64,000 nt of DNA from Pleomorphomonas sp. T1.2MG-36 (GTDB lineage Bacteria > Pseudomonadota > Alphaproteobacteria > Rhizobiales > Pleomorphomonadaceae): NCBI RefSeq assembly GCF_950100655.1, contig NZ_CATNLY010000054.1:40878-104877 (forward strand). Direction: 5' to 3'. The position numbers and the translations under genes were made by a program. The first letter of the stretch is position 1. The number at the start of each line of letters is the position of its first letter. The notes beneath the pieces were generated by a model. The model did not search any database, was not told the DNA's origin, and worked only from the letters and a program-made list of their open reading frames with translations. Positions 60,390 through 64,000 of the stretch are shown here, one piece after another.

Positions 60390-61319
60390 ATGAGTGGACA
60401 GAAGGACCAACCGCGCGGCGACATCTACACTCGGATCACCACCAGGATTGTCGCGGACCTTGAGCGCGGCGTGCGGCCGTGGATGCAGCCGTGGAAGGCC
60501 AGCAATGTTGTGGGCCGGGTCACGCGCCCTCTGCGGCACAATGGAATGCCCTATTCCGGCATGAATGTGCTGTTGCTGTGGTCGGAGGCGGTGGCGCGCG
60601 GCTTCACCATGCCGATGTGGATGACGTTTCGCCAAGCGCTCGAACTCGGCGGTGCCGTGCGGAAAGGCGAGGTGGGCGCGACCGTCGTCTTTGCCAGTCG
60701 CTTCACCAAGACCGAGCTTGGCGCGGGCGGCGAAGAGATCGACCGGGAGATTCCGTTCCTGAAGGCCTATTCGGTCTTCAACGTCGCTCAGGTCGATGGG
60801 TTGCCCGAGCATTTCTACACCCGAGAGGCCGAGCCCGTCGCCGAGCCGATGCGCGGCTGCGAGCGCGCGGATCGCTTTTTTGCTCAGACCAAAGCCGACA
60901 TCCGCTATGGCGGGGATAGGGCCTTCTATGCCCCGGCAACGGACCACATTCAGATGCCGCCGCTGCCGGCCTTCCGTGACGCTGACTCTTTCGTGGCGAC
61001 CCTCAGCCATGAGGCCGTCCACTGGACTGCGGCGCACCATCGGGTCAACCGTGATCTCAGCCGCTATGCCAAGGACCGGAGCGAGCGGGCGCGCGAGGAG
61101 CTGATCGCCGAGCTTGGAAGCTGTTTTCTCTGCGCCGATCTCGGCATCGTGCCGGAACTGGAACCTCGCCCGGATCATGCGGCTTACCTTCAGTCCTGGC
61201 TGAAGGTGCTCGGCGATGACCGACGGGCGATCTTCTCGGCGGCGGCGCAAGCCCAGAGTGCCGTTGCCTATCTGCATGGCCTGCAGGGGGAGATGACGGA
61301 AGAGCAGTATGCGGCGTGA
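60390..61319 (+). CDS. ArdC-like antirestriction protein with zincin domain
   Basis: A 309-residue protein. Residues 1-130 are the ArdC N-terminal single-strand DNA-binding domain (DIYTRITTRIVADLERGVRP, MPYSGMNVLLLW). Residues about 190-300 are a zinc metallopeptidase-like domain with SHEAVHWTAAHHRVNRDL (His207, Glu208, His211) and EELIAELGSCFL. ArdC proteins shield incoming plasmid DNA during conjugation from restriction. A good fit for an early-transfer backbone gene. Confidence 0.93.
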   Translation: MSGQKDQPRGDIYTRITTRIVADLERGVRPWMQPWKASNVVGRVTRPLRHNGMPYSGMNVLLLWSEAVARGFTMPMWMTFRQALELGGAVRKGEVGATVVFASRFTKTELGAGGEEIDREIPFLKAYSVFNVAQVDGLPEHFYTREAEPVAEPMRGCERADRFFAQTKADIRYGGDRAFYAPATDHIQMPPLPAFRDADSFVATLSHEAVHWTAAHHRVNRDLSRYAKDRSERAREELIAELGSCFLCADLGIVPELEPRPDHAAYLQSWLKVLGDDRRAIFSAAAQAQSAVAYLHGLQGEMTEEQYAA

Positions 61320-61388
61320 CGTTTTCTGCGACTCCTCAGGTCCGTTGTGCACTCTCTGTCTTCTTCTATGACGGCAGCGAACCTTATC

Positions 61389-61453
61389 GGATGGAAATGG
61401 ATGGACAAATGGGTGAGGGAGGCGCTACAGGTATTTGGATGGAAATGGATGGA
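61389..61453. repeat. Pair of 17-bp direct repeats before fic
   Basis: GGATGGAAATGGATGGA occurs exactly at 61389-61405 and again at 61437-61453, just before the fic start. The 48-base period, with internal ATGGA repeats, suggests an operator that binds a dimer or two proteins. Confidence 0.7.
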
Positions 61454-61460
61454 ATAATGG

Positions 61461-62516
61461 ATGATGGTCTTTGACACATCGACCGTGCGGATCACGGCGG
61501 ACATTCTGTCCCTGATAGCGGAGATCGATGAGTTCAAGGGTGCTTGGCGAGCGCTTGGTCGTATCGCGCCCGACCGGTTGTCGAGCCTGCGCCGTGTAGC
61601 CACGATCGAAAGTATCGGATCGTCAACTCGCATCGAAGGGGCGAAGCTGAGTGATCGTGACGTTGAGAAGTTGCTCTCTAACCTGAAAATCGGTTCCTTT
61701 GTCACGCGCGACGAGCAGGAAGTCGCTGGCTATGCCGAAGTCATGGAGACGGTATTTTCGGCCTACGACGTGGTCCCGCCGACAGAGAACCATATCCGCC
61801 AGCTTCATCGCGACCTTCTGATTCACTCATCCAAAGATGAGCGTCATCGTGGCGAATGGAAGTCGCTGGCCAACCATGTCGAAGCGTTCGATGAAAGAGG
61901 CCAGAGCCTTGGCATTGTATTTGCCACGGCGTCACCCTTCGATACCCCGCGGTTGATGAGTGAGCTTGTTGATTGGGTGCATGCCCGCGAGATTGATAAA
62001 GCTCTACATCCGCTGTTGATGGTCGCCGTATTCATCGTCGTCTTTCTTGAGATCCATCCGTTTCAGGATGGCAATGGACGCCTGTCCCGGGTCTTGACAA
62101 CTCTCCTGCTTCTGCGTGCTGGCTACGCCTATGTGCCGTACAGTTCATTGGAAAGCGTCATTGAGCAGAACAAGGAAGGCTACTACCTCGCCCTTCGCCG
62201 CACACAGGGTACCATCCGCAGCGCCCAGCCGGATTGGAACCCCTGGCTCGAGTTCTTCCTGCGCAGCCTTCAGCTTCAGAAACGGCGGCTTGAACACAAG
62301 ATCGAGCGCGAGCGAATCGTTCTCGGTGATTTGCCGGAGCTTTCGATCGCGATTCTTGAGCTAGCGCGGGAGCGAGGGAGGGTGACTGTCATGGAAGCAA
62401 CACGGATAACGGGCGCGAGCAGGAACACGGTGAAGGACCACATAAGAGTGCTGACGGAACATGGTCATCTGTCGCAACATGGCGCCGGGCGGGGAACCTG
62501 GTATGGCCTCGCCTGA
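61461..62516 (+). CDS. Fic-domain AMP-transferase with N-terminal inhibitory motif and winged helix
   Basis: A 351-residue protein. The Fic core holds HPFQDGNGRLSR (His199), which transfers AMP or another nucleotide part to hydroxyl groups. An N-terminal inhibitory helix motif, SSTRIEG (Ser55, Glu59, Gly60), places it among class II Fic proteins that block themselves. The C-terminal 90 residues contain a winged-helix (GRVTVMEATRITGASRNTVK), so it may bind its own promoter, where two 17-bp direct repeats lie. The target is unknown. It could act as a toxin-like or regulatory enzyme. Confidence 0.93.
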   Translation: MMVFDTSTVRITADILSLIAEIDEFKGAWRALGRIAPDRLSSLRRVATIESIGSSTRIEGAKLSDRDVEKLLSNLKIGSFVTRDEQEVAGYAEVMETVFSAYDVVPPTENHIRQLHRDLLIHSSKDERHRGEWKSLANHVEAFDERGQSLGIVFATASPFDTPRLMSELVDWVHAREIDKALHPLLMVAVFIVVFLEIHPFQDGNGRLSRVLTTLLLLRAGYAYVPYSSLESVIEQNKEGYYLALRRTQGTIRSAQPDWNPWLEFFLRSLQLQKRRLEHKIERERIVLGDLPELSIAILELARERGRVTVMEATRITGASRNTVKDHIRVLTEHGHLSQHGAGRGTWYGLA

Positions 62517-63041
62517 CCCCGCTGCGCGCTGTGAATCTGCCTTCCTCGGAGCCCGGTGCACGCGTCTTTGAACCTCGGTCCCTTCCTTGTGTGTCCGGCC
62601 TTCTGGCGGATGTCGTCTCTCTGCCGGCTACCGCGACGTTTGATCGCGCGCCCATATGAATGCCCATGCGGTCGGGCTATCGGACGTTTGTTCGCTTGAG
62701 GAGCAGCGCTTCAATGTGAGCCTCGACGGCGGAAGCAATGCCGAATTGCCTTTGACGCATTCTGTTCCTTTCTCGTCTGCTGGCCGACGCTTCAGCGGGC
62801 TCGATATGGCATGTCTGACCGGAGCACGGCTTCGCCTCGATCGTCTTCCCGCAACGGCTCGTCCAAAACTTTCTTCCCCTGCTCACAGGTTCGCATTCCT
62901 CGCGGGACAAGAAAGCTTTGTCCGTCCGCCCTCCACATGCGTTCCGGCTCTGACGAGTGCGGTTCGATCGTCCCCGGTCTTTTTGACTGCCATCGAGGCC
63001 GCGAAGGGAGCGGCCCGAGACACGCGAAAAGGAACACCATC
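62517..63041. other. Leader region before the truncated DUF736 gene
   Basis: About 525 bases with no supported gene. CTTCTTCCCCTG, CATTCCTCGCG and then GACTGCCATCGAGG (from about 62985) are matched, in the same order, in the leader of the other DUF736 gene (complement strand, 63670-63800). A stem follows (GGCCGC/GCGGCC) before the ribosome site. Confidence 0.5.
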
Positions 63042-63233
63042 ATGGCGACCATCGGTTCTTTCACCGCCTCCGACAACGGCTTCACCGGTTCGATCCGCAC
63101 GCTGACGCTCAACGTCAAGGCCCGCTTCCAGCGCGTCGACAACCCTTCGGACAAGGGGCCGCACTACCGCATCTACGCAGCCGGCAATGTTGATTATGCG
63201 GAGAGCGGGATTATGTGGAGTGTTGGCCTGTAA
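63042..63233 (+). pseudogene. Truncated DUF736 gene
   Basis: The first 50 residues are a good DUF736 start ([35 protein letters not shown]), but the second half (YLSLKLDDPSF-type) is missing. After 63191 the frame enters a repeat-ended element and stops at 63233. The product would be 63 residues and probably non-functional. An intact, divergent copy lies at 63330-63629 on the other strand. Confidence 0.8.
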
Positions 63234-63277
63234 GGCTTGGTTTTCCGCCGGTTCCGGCGGGTTCTGCTCCGCATAAT
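63192..63277. mobile_element. Short repeat-ended element truncating the DUF736 gene
   Basis: GATTATGCGGAG (63192-63203) and GATTATGTGGAG (63209-63220) are direct repeats 5 bases apart, and CTCCGCATAAT (63267-63277) is their inverted copy. Between them lies a stem CCGCCGG/CCGGCGG (63245-63260). Paired direct repeats at one end with an inverted copy at the other recall ends of tyrosine-recombinase elements. At about 86 bases it could be a non-autonomous relic; no recombinase is present. Confidence 0.5.
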
Positions 63278-63329
63278 TTCGGGGCTTGGAAGGCGGGCGC
63301 CCCGCCGTGAGCGGAGCGCCGTTGGCCAG

Positions 63330-63629
63330 TCATCGTGACCAGATGAGCCTGTGCTCGCCCTTGTCGCCCTGAACGAGGGAGGCGTAGACCGGGGCGGTGA
63401 AGGACGGATCGTCGAGCTTGAGCGAGAGGTATTCGGCGCCCGTCTCGCGGGCGGTCCGGCTCCAGCCGGCTCCGAACTCGACGCCGTTGGCGGTGACGCG
63501 ATAGTCGGGCGCCTTGTCGTTGTCGCGGTCGCAGGGCTTGATGGTGGCCTTGACGTTTAGGGTGAGGGTCTTGATCGTGCCGGCAAAAGCGCCGTTGTCG
63601 TCGCGGGTGAAGGTGCCGATCTGAGCCAT
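63330..63629 (-). CDS. DUF736-family protein
   Basis: A 99-residue protein, full length for the family: AQIGTFTRDDNGAFAGTIKT, VEFGAGWSRTARETGAEYLS, LKLDDPSFTAPVYASL and a terminal LIWSR. GGAG lies 8 bases before the ATG at 63629, which is chosen over an open frame to 63929. DUF736 proteins are small, common on rhizobial plasmids and of unknown function. Convergent with the truncated copy. Confidence 0.88.
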   Translation of the reverse strand: MAQIGTFTRDDNGAFAGTIKTLTLNVKATIKPCDRDNDKAPDYRVTANGVEFGAGWSRTARETGAEYLSLKLDDPSFTAPVYASLVQGDKGEHRLIWSR

Positions 63630-64000
63630 TGTCGTATCTCCTGAGAGTTGCCCGAAGCCGCCCGATGCGACCTCGATGGCGGTCGAGAGGCGCCGGACCG
63701 GACGGCTGCACCCCTTGGGGGCCGTAGCGGCAGCGCAGGACGGCGGCAGCCGAGCTTGTTGGTTCGCGAGGAATGACCGCTCGCGGTCAGGGGAAGAAGG
63801 TCGGCGGAGCCGTTGCAGGCCAAGGCCGGGCCGGCGCCAGACCAGCCCAAAAGAGAGGCCGCCTGGGGGCTTCGCCGCATGATCGTCAGAGATCGACGCT
63901 GGCGGTCGGTACCTCCTCGGCACGCTCATTGCCGCCGGTGCGTCACCCTCCCGCCGTCACGGCCACCCTGCCTCCCGACCCAACGACACCAACCGCGCCC
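63630..64000 (-). other. Leader of the intact DUF736 gene, cut by the window end
   Basis: About 370 bases with no supported gene. On the minus strand it contains CTTCTTCCCCTG, CATTCCTCGCG and GCCATCGAGG (complement of 63671-63680) in the same order as the leader of the truncated copy. The similarity of non-coding sequence between the two suggests conserved RNA or regulatory function, or recent duplication. Confidence 0.5.

Noticed and set aside
60267-61352. Minus-strand open frame of 361 codons opposite the ArdC-like gene
   Set aside because: Shadow of a well-supported gene; no ribosome site and no recognisable domains.
61389-61453. Fic upstream repeats as a CRISPR array
   Set aside because: Only two repeat units, 17 bp long, no spacer series and no cas genes.
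62656-63105. Plus-strand open frame of 149 codons before the DUF736 gene
   Set aside because: Overlaps the DUF736 start out of frame and covers leader sequence shared with the other DUF736 gene.
1-64000. tRNA, rRNA or CRISPR loci
   Set aside because: Read-through showed no cloverleaf-like gene ending in a typical T-arm, no rRNA-like stretch and no regular repeat-spacer array.

Overview
The window looks like part of a large, GC-rich plasmid of the repABC type from an alphaproteobacterium of the Rhizobiales (Rhizobium/Agrobacterium/Ensifer/Shinella-like). The reasons are a complete repA-repB-repC cassette with its antisense RNA, a divergent quorum-sensing traI plus an eleven-gene trb mating-pair-formation operon as in Ti and symbiotic plasmids, a convergent traM/traR pair, and the usual rhizobial plasmid backbone genes (Toprim protein, DUF1419, a 1.7-kDa-residue helicase/methylase, ParB-like protein, ArdC-like antirestriction protein, DUF736 proteins). 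No relaxase, coupling protein, tRNA, rRNA or CRISPR array is seen here; traA/traG must lie outside the window.

Layout. 0-14 kb is accessory cargo: an M41-like mini-peptidase, two chemotaxis receptors, an HD-GYP gene broken by two frameshifts and by an IS5-like insertion, a remnant of a second M41-like gene, an unidentified alpha/alpha-toroid protein, an HWE histidine kinase, a copper nitrite reductase (nirK) and mscL. 14.4-26.2 kb is the conjugation block: traM and traR converge, then trbI-H-G-F-L-K-J-E-D-C-B and traI on the minus strand. 26.5-30.3 kb is repABC with a ctRNA and, just after repC, two parS-like 20-bp palindromes. 30.6-38.8 kb is plasmid backbone with a VapBC toxin-antitoxin pair.

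38.9-56.6 kb is an island set between the helicase/methylase and the next backbone gene. It holds a serine recombinase translationally coupled to two ParB-like proteins, with a divergent small regulator; a Mre11/Rad50-like (YhaO/YhaN-type) pair; a plus-strand operon of two small proteins, a sigma-factor-like protein, a helix-turn-helix-like protein and an ImmA/IrrE-peptidase-UvrD-helicase fusion; and a complete bacterial ubiquitin-like conjugation operon (two-domain Ub-like protein, E2-like, JAB peptidase, E1-like), which matches the known Bil anti-phage operon. 57.1-64 kb returns to backbone: ParB-like protein, a 195-residue unknown, ArdC-like protein, a Fic protein and two DUF736 genes, one truncated by a small repeat-ended element.

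The genes combine three functions: maintenance (repABC, parS, VapBC, ParB-like), population-density-controlled transfer (TraI makes acyl-homoserine lactone, TraR responds, TraM restrains it, Trb builds the channel), and a defence cargo. The best candidate for something not yet described is the operon at 48.4-53.7 kb (sigma-like factor, HTH-like protein, protease-helicase fusion with a degenerate nuclease site) immediately upstream of the Bil operon. A second candidate is a family of related GC-rich 5' leaders before several small backbone genes.
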